A stretch of DNA of 64,000 bases from Neisseria zalophi (GTDB taxonomy: Bacteria; Pseudomonadota; Gammaproteobacteria; Burkholderiales; Neisseriaceae): NCBI RefSeq assembly GCF_008807015.1, contig NZ_CP031700.1:1116001-1180000 (forward strand). The letters run 5' to 3'. How positions within the stretch are numbered: the first letter of the stretch is position 1; each line of letters starts with the position of its first letter. Below the pieces are notes generated by a model. It saw only the letters and a list, made by a program, of their open reading frames with translations, was not told where the DNA came from and searched no databases. The translations under genes and the position numbers were made by a program. Below, piece after piece: positions 27,020 through 35,768 of this stretch.

Positions 27020-27964
27020 ATGATTACTAAAAGTTTCTCTGTTGTTGATGAGAAAGAATATTCCGTTTTTTCTGTTAAACACGAATTTCGCTACACCTTT
27101 GATGAACCTGTATTAGTGGCAGATTTAATTACTTCGCTAAAAGCCTATGAGACACTAACGAGTAGCTATCTTCCTGCTATTTTGAATAACTTACTTGAAG
27201 TCAAAATCCAGAAAATCCAAGTAGCGGTCTCTGAAATAGAAAGAGGCTCTTTTCTTGAAAAACTGATTTTCAATTTATTTTTTAAAGATGAAGCTGCTTT
27301 TAATGAATTCTGTCTTAAAATACGAAAATTCCTAGGGACTGAAAACCAAGATGGAAACATTAATATGTCTAGAATTATTATGCTTGCAATGGGTACACTT
27401 TTAGGGGTAGGCGCAGGTTACCTTTTATTCCAAAGCCCACAGGAGAAACAGCAAGCTGTGACTAACAATATCATTACTGTAATCAATGCAGATGATTCTA
27501 TTAGGTTGGATGGTGAGCATTTGGTTCAAGTTGTAAAAGAAGTAACCGGCGGCAGCAAACAAAAAACTGCAGATAATGTGGCGAAGGTATATGCACCAGC
27601 AAATAAAAATAATGGCAACGTTATTCTTGGTGCAGACGATACCCGAATTGAGCCGGTTGCTCAAGAAACTGTGGTAACTTTGCCTAAGGAAGTTGATTTA
27701 AGAAATACACCGCTTACGGAAGATTACGATGATATAGATGTTCAAATTCGTGCTACTGACCGTGATAAAAATACAGGATGGTATGCAGTCATAGACCAAA
27801 TCGTTCCATCACGTGTACGCTTAGAATTACCTGATGATATTGATTTAAATATGCTAGCGAATAATGCAACTATTAGAGCAAATGTAACTATTGAATACGA
27901 CTTAAAGAAAAATGGATCTCGTAAACCTAAAAAAGTAATTTTAACATCATTTCCAAGCAATTAA
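27020..27964 (+). CDS. Single-pass membrane protein, unknown function
   Basis: 314 residues, preceded by AAAGGGAAA, a good ribosome binding site. The N-terminal ~110 residues are soluble and helical with no signal peptide. One membrane helix lies at about 117-137 (glycine-rich, RIIMLAMGTLLGVGAGYLLF). The C-terminal ~180 residues are hydrophilic, with a Thr/Asp-rich linker and a final beta-rich domain (TGWYAVIDQIVPSRVRLELP). I recognise no family. It lies between repressor and endolysin in the prophage-like island and ends just before the endolysin leader hairpin. Confidence 0.6.
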   Translation: MITKSFSVVDEKEYSVFSVKHEFRYTFDEPVLVADLITSLKAYETLTSSYLPAILNNLLEVKIQKIQVAVSEIERGSFLEKLIFNLFFKDEAAFNEFCLKIRKFLGTENQDGNINMSRIIMLAMGTLLGVGAGYLLFQSPQEKQQAVTNNIITVINADDSIRLDGEHLVQVVKEVTGGSKQKTADNVAKVYAPANKNNGNVILGADDTRIEPVAQETVVTLPKEVDLRNTPLTEDYDDIDVQIRATDRDKNTGWYAVIDQIVPSRVRLELPDDIDLNMLANNATIRANVTIEYDLKKNGSRKPKKVILTSFPSN

Positions 27965-28006
27965 TTTTTTAAACCCGTTTAAAAGTCCAAAAGCATAAAC
28001 TGCTTC

Positions 28007-28042
28007 AAAATCCCTGTAACGACATCAGTTACAGGGATTTTT
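28007..28042 (+). terminator. Hairpin just before the endolysin start codon
   Basis: AAAATCCCTGTAAC / GTTACAGGGATTTTT stem with a short loop. The 3' arm contains AGGGA, which is also the likely ribosome binding site for ATG 28046, so folding would both terminate transcription and hide the start. Confidence 0.65.
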
Positions 28043-28256
28043 CGTATGGATAGGTTTAACCAATTTATCAATCGGGTACTGTCGCATGAGGACGGTTATG
28101 TTAACAATCCCAAAGACCCTGGCGGAGAGACTAATTGGAGCATCACCAAACGTACGGCCTTGGCTAATGGTTATACAGGCTCTATGCGCAGTATGACCCG
28201 TAATCCAAGCTATCAATATCTACCGCAAGGCATTTGGGGGTGTTATCACGCCGACC

Positions 28257-29455
28257 GAGACCTTTGCAAAAACCCTAAAAATCCCTTAAATTCTTCACCA
28301 AAGATATTTAAGGGATTTCTCATGAGTACGTTCTTTCAGCAAACCGCCCAAGCCATGATTGCCAAACACATTGACCGCTTTCCTTTATTAAAGCTCGAAC
28401 AGGTAATTGATTGGCAGCCGGTAGAGCAGTATCTGAATCGTCAGAAAACCCGTTATATCAGAGATCACCGCGGCCGTCCCGCCTATCCCTTATTGGCTAT
28501 GTTTAAAGCCGTTTTACTCGGCCAATGGCATAGCCTTTCCGACCCCGAACTCGAACACAGTCTCATTACCCGTATTGATTTCAACCTGTTTTGTCATTTT
28601 GACGAGATGAATATTCCCGATCACAGTACCCTTTGCCGTTACCGCAACTGGCTGGCACAAGACAATACCTTGGCCGAACTGTTGGATTTGATTAACCGCC
28701 AACTGACTGAGAAAGGCTTAAAGGTAGAGAAGGCACAGGCTGCCGTTATTGATGCGACGATTATTCAGACGGCCGGCAGTAAACAACGTCAGTCCATAGA
28801 GGTTGATAGCGAAGGAGAGATAACCGGTCAAACCACACCGAGCAAAGATAAAGATGCCCGTTGGGTGAAGAAGAACGGTCATCATCAATTAGGCTATAAG
28901 CAGCACACCCGTACCGATGCGGAAGGTTACATTGAGAAGCTGCATATTACAGCGGGCAATGCCCATGAGTGCAAACATCTGTTGCCTTTATTGGCAGGCA
29001 TTGCCAAAGAGACAACGGTCTATGCGGATAAAGGTTATGACAGTGCGGAAAACAGAAAGTATCTGGAAGAATATAAACTGAAAGACGGCATTATGAGTAA
29101 ATCCCATCGCAACCGTCCGCTGACGGAAGCGCAAACCCGCCGCAACAAATATTTATCGAAAACCCGTTATGTAGTGGAACAGAGTTTCGGTACGCTGCAC
29201 CGTAAATTCCGCTATGCCCGGGCAGCCTACTTCGGGCTGGAGAAAGTAGCGGCGCAAAGTCATCTGAAAGCGATATGTTTGAACCTGTTGAAGGCGGCCA
29301 ACAGGCTACGTGCGCCTATTGCTGCCTAAAAGGCAGCCGGATGCCTATTAATTAGGCATCTGAGGAGTAATAAAGGGGATATTGCGGTCAAAAACAGCCG
29401 AAATCCTGTGTTTGGAGTTCGGCTGTCGGGTGAAGGACTATTTCGCAAAGGTCTC
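28257..29455 (+). mobile_element. Complete IS5-family insertion sequence (IS1106-like), 1199 bp
   Basis: Terminal inverted repeats are GAGACCTTTGCAAAA (28257-28271) and, read from the other end, GAGACCTTTGCGAAA (29441-29455): 14 of 15 positions match. The flanking duplication is CGACC (28252-28256 and 29456-29460). It contains one full transposase gene. Between the left repeat and the transposase start lies a hairpin, AATCCCTTAAAT / ATTTAAGGGATT, whose 3' arm includes the AAGGG ribosome binding site. The right end, after the transposase, has about 125 nt of noncoding DNA with small hairpins. Confidence 0.92.
28322..29329 (+). CDS. IS5-family transposase (DDE)
   Basis: 335 residues from ATG 28322 (AAGGG 6 nt ahead). 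N-terminal helical domain; DDE catalytic residues in VIDATIIQTAG (Asp), VYADKGYDSAENRKY (Asp) and the Y-R-E-K region TRYVVEQSFGTLHRKFRYAR (Glu). Closely resembles the transposase of the neisserial IS1106 group by recall of that family. The endolysin frame runs into it without a stop, so an in-frame 427-residue endolysin-transposase chimera is theoretically readable from 28046; I consider 28322 the real start. Confidence 0.92.
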   Translation: MSTFFQQTAQAMIAKHIDRFPLLKLEQVIDWQPVEQYLNRQKTRYIRDHRGRPAYPLLAMFKAVLLGQWHSLSDPELEHSLITRIDFNLFCHFDEMNIPDHSTLCRYRNWLAQDNTLAELLDLINRQLTEKGLKVEKAQAAVIDATIIQTAGSKQRQSIEVDSEGEITGQTTPSKDKDARWVKKNGHHQLGYKQHTRTDAEGYIEKLHITAGNAHECKHLLPLLAGIAKETTVYADKGYDSAENRKYLEEYKLKDGIMSKSHRNRPLTEAQTRRNKYLSKTRYVVEQSFGTLHRKFRYARAAYFGLEKVAAQSHLKAICLNLLKAANRLRAPIAA

Positions 29456-29721
29456 CGACCAAATGTTCGGTGCGGTGGTCTATCAATTTTTTGATACCTG
29501 CATCAATCACGGCTCCGGCAATGCCGCCCGTATGCTGCAGCGTGCAGTAGGCGTAGCAGACGACGGCATTATCGGCAATCTCAGTCTGGCGGCCATTAAG
29601 GCGATGCCAGAAAACGACGTATTACTGCGGTTTAACGTCCAGCGGTTAATTTTTTACACCCAATTGAGCACGTTTTCCACTTTCGGGCGGCTGGTCGCGT
29701 AAAACCTTATCCACACATTAG

Positions 29722-30444
29722 TAGATAATGGGGGCTAAAAAATGAAAAAAGGTATTAATTACACTGACCTTAGATGTATTATTACCAATCCATGGGTGGT
29801 TTCTAAGTAATCATGGAAAAGCACATACTATTTGGAAATGTCTCTTGGGAAGGGGGCAAAAAAGGTCATTTTGGTAGGTTTATTTCTATCCATAAGCGGA
29901 GATGACTAATATCAGCCGAGTGCTAAGTCGGCATTATTAGATATCGCTATTAAATCCCTTGGCAGATAATTATGACGACAAAGAAACAGGCTAACCCCTC
30001 CCCGTTTATTTTGCTGTACTGTGTACATTAAGTTTCTAAATTTACCATCTCATATTATTCAGCCAAATCTAACTTTGCCCCATTTATCGAACTTCTTCCT
30101 ATACATTTATCTCATATGGTTTTCATAATCGGAAAGGTTGTTGATATGTTGGTTAACAGTGTATAAATGTACATGACAAATAATTTAGGAAAATTTTTAT
30201 GTAATCCTGCCATATAGGATGGGATTTTGTGCTATAAATACCTACTGTTAAATACAAATCATTATCAAAGGCTGTTTGTTCTATTTTAAAGTTTCAGAAT
30301 AGTGATGATAATGAGGCAATGATTTTTTATAGCAGTTGGTTTGATATCGGCAAAGATAAAGATAATGTGTTTCAGACGGCCTGTTCGATCATGTTTAATA
30401 CTATATAGTGGTTGTGCAGTATAAAAGGCCGTCTGAAAATATAG
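29722..30444. other. Gene-poor end of the prophage-like island
   Basis: Holds only short frames: a 22-codon one at 29741 (MKKGINYTDLRC start), one starting ATGGAAAAGCAC at about 29813, and one at about 29972 (MTTKKQANPSPF start) that resembles the start of a small phage membrane protein but stops after 19 codons. A small hairpin GCCGAGTGCTAAGTCGGC lies near 29918. Towards the right, AAATCATTATC (about 30255) and GATGATAATGAG (about 30304) are partial Fur-box matches upstream of hemS. DUS copies at about 30371 and 30427. Confidence 0.5.
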
Positions 30445-30468
30445 ATGAGAAAAGAAAAGGAAAAAATA

Positions 30469-31530
30469 ATGGCAAATCTTTGGCAACAATACCAAGAGAA
30501 TAAGGCAAATAAACAAGGTATGTATTTCCCGCGTGAGGCTGCGGCTGATTTAGGTGTGAGCGAGGGCGAATTAATGGCCGATGCCCCTAAAACGGTTTAT
30601 TTGGGCGGCAAGTCCAATGTGCGTGGTATTGTGTTGAAATTGCATACGTTGGGGCAGATACAGAGTATTGTCCGCAACAGTGTTTGCGTGCATGAAAAGC
30701 AGGGTTTATATGAAAATGTGAGCATATCTGAAAGTTCGGGTATTGCAGTAAACCCGGGGGGTATCGATCTGCGTATTTTCGCCGGCCGTTGGCATCATGT
30801 GTTGGCGGTGGAAAGTGTGGGCGAACATGGCAAAGTAAGCCGTTCGATTCAATTTTATGATGAGTTCGGCACGGCGCTTCAAAAGGTTTTCTTAATTGAA
30901 GAAAATAAGGATGCCGAGTGGCATGCTTTTATCGAAGCGTTTAAAACGGCTGATAAACCGGTATTCCAAAAGGGTGAATTGCCTGAGGTATCCGTGCCCA
31001 GATTAGCTGAGGGGCATGAAAAAGCTTTTCAGGAGCGTTGGAACGAACTAAAAGATGTACATCATTTTAACGGTATTCTGGAAACATTCGGTATCGACCG
31101 TCAGGAATCTTATCGTCATGCCCCGTCCGGCGGAGCCAAGCAGGTCGGCGTGGAAGTTTGGCAGGCCGCACTGGAGGCAGCGCGGGATAAAGGCATGGAA
31201 ATTATGATTTTTTCGGGCAACCGCGGTATCGTACAGATTCAAACCGGCAAAGTGCATAATATTGTCCGTGCCCGTGGTTATTTGAATGTGCTCGACGGTA
31301 AAGAAGAAGGCTTCAGTATGCATTTGAAAGATGATGAAATCGTTGAAAGCTGGATTGTGCGCCGTCCGACACGCGATGGCTTTATTACTTGTATCGAGGG
31401 CTTCGACAGCCGCCGTAAAACCGTCATTCAGCTATTTGGCAAGCGCAAAGAAGGTGAAGAGGAACAAGCGGTATGGCGTGAAATAACCGATACGTTATGG
31501 CAGAGGCCGTCTGAAACCGATTCAAATTAA
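30469..31530 (+). CDS. hemS: Haem-degrading/haem-trafficking protein HemS/HmuS
   Basis: Cytoplasmic protein that receives imported haem and either traffics or degrades it. 353 residues from ATG 30469, chosen because AAAAGG lies 8 nt upstream; the reading from 30445 lacks a site. Two tandem structural repeats as in HemS/ChuS/HmuS: YLGGKSNVRGIVLKLHTLG with IRN in the first half; MIFSGNRGIVQIQTGKVHNI and MHLKDDEIVESWIVRRPT with GFDSRRKTVIQLFGKR in the second. First gene of a haem uptake cluster with hmuTUV. Confidence 0.88.
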   Translation: MANLWQQYQENKANKQGMYFPREAAADLGVSEGELMADAPKTVYLGGKSNVRGIVLKLHTLGQIQSIVRNSVCVHEKQGLYENVSISESSGIAVNPGGIDLRIFAGRWHHVLAVESVGEHGKVSRSIQFYDEFGTALQKVFLIEENKDAEWHAFIEAFKTADKPVFQKGELPEVSVPRLAEGHEKAFQERWNELKDVHHFNGILETFGIDRQESYRHAPSGGAKQVGVEVWQAALEAARDKGMEIMIFSGNRGIVQIQTGKVHNIVRARGYLNVLDGKEEGFSMHLKDDEIVESWIVRRPTRDGFITCIEGFDSRRKTVIQLFGKRKEGEEEQAVWREITDTLWQRPSETDSN

Positions 31531-31550
31531 AAGTTAAAGGATATAAAGAG

Positions 31551-32342
31551 ATGAAAAAAACCATATTTGCCGCTGCCGTTTTGTGCGCGGCGCTTCAAAC
31601 TGCCTATGCGCAACGCATTGTGGTGATGTCGCCGGATGTGACCGATATTGTGGTGGCTTTGGGCGGTACCAATGAGATTGTCGGCCGTGATCAAACGACT
31701 CAAAATCCGGCGGTAAAAAATAAGCCGGTTATCGGTATTTACCGCCAATTGAATGTAGAACCGATTATTGCGGCCAAACCGGATTTGGCTATTGGCTCGT
31801 GGATGGTTCAGCCTACGAGTGTTTTCGACCGTTTGAAAGGCGCCGGTATCAATGCGGTTAATGTGGCGCCCAAAGACGACTTGGCTTCTTATCCGCAAGC
31901 TATTCGTACCGTAGGCCGGTTAATGAATAAAACGGCGCAAGCCAACGCGTTAGCCGGTAAATGGCAGGCTCAGATGAAGCAACAGCCGAAAAACGGCAAA
32001 CGTTATTTATTTAGTTATGACGGCCGTATTGTTGCAGGCAAAAATACCGCAGCCGATGAAATTATTAAAAGTGCGGGTGGTATTAATGCGGCATCCAATC
32101 TCGACGGTATGAAACCGTTAACACGCGAAGCGTGGATTGCAGCTAAGCCGGATGTGATTATTATCGCCGACCATAATATGAAGATGGTCGGCAGTGCCAA
32201 ACAGTTTGCCGCCCGTCCTGAAATAGCAGGAAGCAATGCGGCTAAAAACGGCAAAATCTATTTCTGGAAAGCCAACGATATGTTCCGTTATGGTTTGGAT
32301 ACGCCGGAAATCGTACGCAAATTAAACGCTTTGGCAAAATAA
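31551..32342 (+). CDS. hmuT: Haem ABC transporter, periplasmic binding protein HmuT
   Basis: Captures haem in the periplasm and delivers it to the HmuUV importer. 263 residues with a signal peptide (MKKTIFAAAVLCAALQTAYA). It then reads RIVVMSPDVTDIVVALGG and IVGRDQTTQNP, the two-lobed cluster-A binding protein pattern. It starts 20 nt after hemS. A DUS hairpin follows before hmuU. Confidence 0.9.
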   Translation: MKKTIFAAAVLCAALQTAYAQRIVVMSPDVTDIVVALGGTNEIVGRDQTTQNPAVKNKPVIGIYRQLNVEPIIAAKPDLAIGSWMVQPTSVFDRLKGAGINAVNVAPKDDLASYPQAIRTVGRLMNKTAQANALAGKWQAQMKQQPKNGKRYLFSYDGRIVAGKNTAADEIIKSAGGINAASNLDGMKPLTREAWIAAKPDVIIIADHNMKMVGSAKQFAARPEIAGSNAAKNGKIYFWKANDMFRYGLDTPEIVRKLNALAK

Positions 32343-32360
32343 TACGGCCATCCGAATCGG

Positions 32361-32389
32361 AGGCCGTCTGAAATTATTTCAGACGGCCT
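32361..32389 (+). terminator. Inverted DUS pair inside the haem cluster
   Basis: Perfect DUS pair with a 5-nt loop between hmuT and hmuU. It may lower expression of hmuUV relative to hmuT. Confidence 0.65.
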
Positions 32390-32413
32390 TATTGAATTCG
32401 GTGGGGATAAATA

Positions 32414-33358
32414 ATGAAAGCTCGAACACTTATTCTTTTATTGATGGTTTCCGTTGCGGTTGTCTGGTTTTGTGCCGGTATCGGCTTCGGCGATTGGCAG
32501 ATGCCGCATGAAATGGATGAAACCATCCGTGCCATCCGTTTGCCGCGGGTGATATCTGCTTTATTGGTCGGGGCGGCTTTGGCGGCGGCGGGTGCGGCGT
32601 TGCAGGCATTATTTGAAAACCCTTTGGCTGATCCCAGTCTGATCGGTACTTCGGGCGGTGCGGCTTTGGGCGTGATTGCGGTATTGGCATTAGGCGGCGG
32701 TGCTATTGGTGTACCATTGGCGGCTTTTTTGGGGGCTTTGGCGGTTTGCTTATTGATTTTGGGGGTACACCGCTTTATCGGCGGCGGCACATTGGGCTTG
32801 TTGGTTTTAGGTTTTGTGTTGAGTGCTTTTTCCGCCGCCATTGTGAGCCTGATTTTGTTTTTGTCGGATGATATGGTGTTGCGTAGTGCGACGGTATGGC
32901 TCTCCGGCAGTTTGTCTGAGGCAGGGTTTACTTCGCAATGGTATGCTTTTGCCGTGATGTTGGCCGGCTTGCTGTTATTGGTATTGGTGGGTAAAAAACT
33001 GGATATTTTGATGCTGGGCGAAGAAACAGCGGTGAGTATGGGCATTTCGGTAAACAGCGTACGCGTGCAAACGGTGGTGGGTGCGGCTTTGTTAACCGGT
33101 GCGGCGGTCTCGCTATCGGGCATTATCGGCTTTCTCGGCATGATGATTCCGAACGTGGTTGCTCAGGCAGTCGGCGGGCGGCGCAGTAAGCTGATTTTGC
33201 TTTCGGGCTGGCTCGGTGCGGTCTTCTTGTTGGTAGTGGATAGTGCGGCCAGATGGTTTGCCTATCCGGTTGATCTACCGGTGGGTATTGTGATTGCTCT
33301 ATTGGGCGGTCCGTTTTTTATGTGGCTGTTTTTAAAGCCGTTGCGCAACCGTGTATAA
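32414..33358 (+). CDS. hmuU: Haem ABC transporter permease HmuU (FecCD family)
   Basis: Inner-membrane permease, 314 residues, 8-9 membrane segments. FecCD landmarks: RLPRVISALLVGAALAAAGAALQ, NPLADPSLIGTSGGAALG, and the cytoplasmic ATPase-coupling loop region ending GFLGMMIPNVVAQAVGG. It is somewhat shorter than typical (about 330-350), mainly at the N-terminus, where only one leading helix precedes the core. Forms the channel with HmuV. Confidence 0.9.
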   Translation: MKARTLILLLMVSVAVVWFCAGIGFGDWQMPHEMDETIRAIRLPRVISALLVGAALAAAGAALQALFENPLADPSLIGTSGGAALGVIAVLALGGGAIGVPLAAFLGALAVCLLILGVHRFIGGGTLGLLVLGFVLSAFSAAIVSLILFLSDDMVLRSATVWLSGSLSEAGFTSQWYAFAVMLAGLLLLVLVGKKLDILMLGEETAVSMGISVNSVRVQTVVGAALLTGAAVSLSGIIGFLGMMIPNVVAQAVGGRRSKLILLSGWLGAVFLLVVDSAARWFAYPVDLPVGIVIALLGGPFFMWLFLKPLRNRV

Positions 33359-33413
33359 GGTCTGTTGAATAAAAAAATCAGGCAATGCCTGTTTTAATTA
33401 TGAGGAAATGACT

Positions 33414-34160
33414 ATGCAGACTGCTTTCAGTATCCGTAACCTGCTTGTCGAAACCAAAAATAAAACCCTGTTGGCTATTGATAAGTTGGATATTCCGGCC
33501 GGTTGCCATACTGCTGTTATCGGCCCGAATGGTGCGGGTAAATCTACTTTATTGAAGGCATTAATCGGCTTGGCGGGCAAAGGTGAAATCACTTTATTCG
33601 ATCATGCCGTACCGCCCCAATTAAAGCAGGGTAAAGTGGCGTGGGTAGGGCAGCATGGTCAATATCAAATGCCGCTGACTTTGGAAGAATATGTACGGCT
33701 GGGTGTTCAAAATGGCGCGGCATGGCCGTTTCAGACGGCCTCGAAATCTTCGGAAGATATCACTGAATTATTAGCCTATTTTGATTTACAGGATTTGGCC
33801 GGCAAACGGATTCAAACGCTTTCTGGCGGTGAACGGCAGCGTGCCAATATTGTTCGCGCGTTATTGCAGAAAGCGCCTGTCGTACTACTAGACGAGCCGT
33901 GTAACCATCTCGATATCCGTCATCAGCATGGTTTAATGCATTATTTGAATACTCGGCAGAATGAGTTTAGTGCAGTTATGGTTTTGCATGATTTAAACCT
34001 TGCCGCCCGTTATGCCCAATATGTCGTACTGTTGGATAAAGGCGGCATCGTTGCTGCCGGTACGCCGGAGGAAGTGATGCAGCCGGAGCGCTTGGAAGCG
34101 GTATATCATTGGCAGATACGCCGTATTGATGATGGTGATACGGTGTATTTTGGCACTTGA
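33414..34160 (+). CDS. hmuV: Haem ABC transporter ATPase HmuV
   Basis: 248 residues from ATG 33414; GAGGA at 33402-33406 is correctly spaced for this codon and too close to the ATG at 33408. Walker A GPNGAGKST, signature LSGGERQRANIVRAL, Walker B VVLLDEPCNHLD and the switch His in LHDLNLAARYA are all present. Contains a DUS at about 33730. Last gene of the hemS-hmuTUV cluster. No TonB-dependent haem receptor is adjacent. Confidence 0.92.
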   Translation: MQTAFSIRNLLVETKNKTLLAIDKLDIPAGCHTAVIGPNGAGKSTLLKALIGLAGKGEITLFDHAVPPQLKQGKVAWVGQHGQYQMPLTLEEYVRLGVQNGAAWPFQTASKSSEDITELLAYFDLQDLAGKRIQTLSGGERQRANIVRALLQKAPVVLLDEPCNHLDIRHQHGLMHYLNTRQNEFSAVMVLHDLNLAARYAQYVVLLDKGGIVAAGTPEEVMQPERLEAVYHWQIRRIDDGDTVYFGT

Positions 34161-34603
34161 GTTATTGAGGCCGTCTGAAAAATTGTGTATGGCTATATTC
34201 TTAAATATTAAATATAGCAGTTTGATACGGGGCAGATGATATTCTGTCCCGTTTGTTTACTGGTATTCGCTAACTGAAAAACTTTAATAGCAATAAATTT
34301 TTAGATTAAATGTGGTGTTTTCTACAATAAATTTAATGATGCATATTGATTTTTTATTTATCGATTATTTATTTTTATTATTTTTCACTATTTTTAGCAT
34401 AAAGAACATAATAAATATAAAGTGATGCTTTTGTTTTATATAGGTTTAGTAAAAAAATGTGAATTATTTAAGATAATCTATAATAAATATAGCAATAGAA
34501 GTAATTTTTTCTATATAATAACGAAATTACTTTTCGGGTATGTTTATTTTAGGTGCCTGTATAAGTATTTTATAAAGATAATTATGGAAAGAATAATGCA
34601 GAT
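34161..34603. other. AT-rich gap between hmuV and hisC
   Basis: One lone DUS at 34168-34179 after hmuV. The rest is very AT-rich. The only sizeable frame (34422-34607) is hydrophobic/basic with no ribosome binding site and overlaps the hisC start, so I reject it. Presumed hisC promoter region. Confidence 0.5.
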
Positions 34604-35689
34604 ATGACAATATTATCTGACTTTATACGTGCCGATATTCAAGCATTAACGGCGTATCAGGTTGCCGAATTGCCGGAAGGCTTTATGAAATTGGATGCAA
34701 TGGAAAGCCCTTATCATCCGTTTTCAGGTGACGAGACACTTAAAAAAAAATGGTTGGAATTATTGTCTCAAGCGCCTATCCACCTTTATCCCAATCCGGC
34801 TACTAGCGGATTGCAAGAAGCGCTTCGGCAGGCCTTTAATATTCCGGATGCTGCTCAAATTGCATTGGGCAACGGTTCTGATGAATTAATTCAGTTGCTT
34901 ACCATGTTGGTTGCCAAGCCTGATGCAACGGTTTTGGCGGTGGAGCCGAGTTTTGTGATGTATAAACATAATGCCGCATTGTATGGCATGAATTATGTCG
35001 GTGTTCCGTTGAATGATGATTTCACCTTGAATTTACCCGCAGTTTTGGCAGCAATTGAAAAGCATAATCCGGCTTTGATCTTTATTGCGTATCCGAATAA
35101 CCCGACAGGTGTGTGTTTTCAGCGTGAAGAAGTGGAACAAATTATCCGTGCTGCCAAGGGTATTGTGGTGGTCGATGAGGCATATGGTGCCTTTAGTCGT
35201 GATAGTTTTCTTTCTCAGGCGGGGAGTATTGAAAATTTAATTGTGATGCGAACTATCAGCAAAATCGGCTTTGCCGGTTTGCGTATCGGATATGCTTCTG
35301 GCGCTGCTACGGTGATTAATGAGTTAGCAAAAATTACGCCGCCTTACAATATGAATCAATTAAGTCTGGCAACAGCTAAGTTTGCATTGCAGCATGCTGA
35401 AAAAATTGCGGAGACTATTGAAAAACTAAAAAAAGAGCGGGAAAGGTTGTTTGCGGCATTATCTGCCATAGGCCGTCTGAACGTTTTTCCCAGCGATGCT
35501 AATTTTCTTACGGTAAGAGTACCTAATGCCGCGTTGCTGTATGAAACCTTAAAACAAAATAAAATTTTGATTAAAAAACTGCACGGCGTACATCCGCTTT
35601 TGGATGAATGTGTGCGTATTACCGTAGGCTCACCTGAGGAAAATAATGCCGTAATCAATGTTTTTAATAAACTATATGACGAAAGATAA
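34604..35689 (+). CDS. hisC: Histidinol-phosphate aminotransferase
   Basis: PLP enzyme of histidine synthesis (imidazole acetol phosphate to histidinol phosphate). 361 residues, normal length. Landmarks: LDAMESPYHPF near the N-terminus, LGNGSDELIQLL (cofactor phosphate site), YPNNPTG, VVDEAYGAF (Asp-Tyr pair) and the PLP lysine in RTISKIGFAGLRIGY. A DUS lies inside at about 35469. Followed by hisB 79 bp downstream on the same strand. Confidence 0.93.
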   Translation: MTILSDFIRADIQALTAYQVAELPEGFMKLDAMESPYHPFSGDETLKKKWLELLSQAPIHLYPNPATSGLQEALRQAFNIPDAAQIALGNGSDELIQLLTMLVAKPDATVLAVEPSFVMYKHNAALYGMNYVGVPLNDDFTLNLPAVLAAIEKHNPALIFIAYPNNPTGVCFQREEVEQIIRAAKGIVVVDEAYGAFSRDSFLSQAGSIENLIVMRTISKIGFAGLRIGYASGAATVINELAKITPPYNMNQLSLATAKFALQHAEKIAETIEKLKKERERLFAALSAIGRLNVFPSDANFLTVRVPNAALLYETLKQNKILIKKLHGVHPLLDECVRITVGSPEENNAVINVFNKLYDER

Positions 35690-35768
35690 AAGTTAATTTC
35701 AAATTATAGTTTGAAAAATAACATTGCTGATTTTTTATTAATTTAATGAAACATATTTGGAAACAGTT

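Larger units (their letters stand above)
28046..29721 (+). pseudogene. Phage endolysin (GH108-type) interrupted by IS5-family element
   Basis: The N-terminal part is at 28046-28256 (FINRVLSHEDGYVNNPKDPGGETNWSITKRTA, with the catalytic Glu in the HEDGYV/GGETNWGIT region typical of glycoside hydrolase 108). The C-terminal part is after the insertion, 29456-29721 (DQMFGAVVYQFFDTCINHG, AARMLQRAVGVADDGIIGN). Taking out the IS and one copy of the 5-bp duplication CGACC rejoins the frame exactly as YHADQMFGA. There is further decay: between about 28203 and 28236 the expected family sequence (QAxxIYRKAF) lies in another frame, and the last residues (FGRLVA stop) look frameshifted from FGRGWSRK. Confidence 0.8.

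Noticed and set aside
28046..29329. A 427-residue endolysin-transposase fusion protein as a genuine gene
   Set aside because: The IS ends and the 5-bp duplication explain the joined frame; the transposase has its own start and binding site at 28322.
32389..33141. 250-codon minus-strand frame opposite hmuU
   Set aside because: Low-complexity antisense of a membrane protein gene; hmuU on the plus strand has clear FecCD motifs.
34422..34607. 61-codon frame between hmuV and hisC
   Set aside because: No ribosome binding site, composition typical of AT-rich spacer, overlaps the hisC start.
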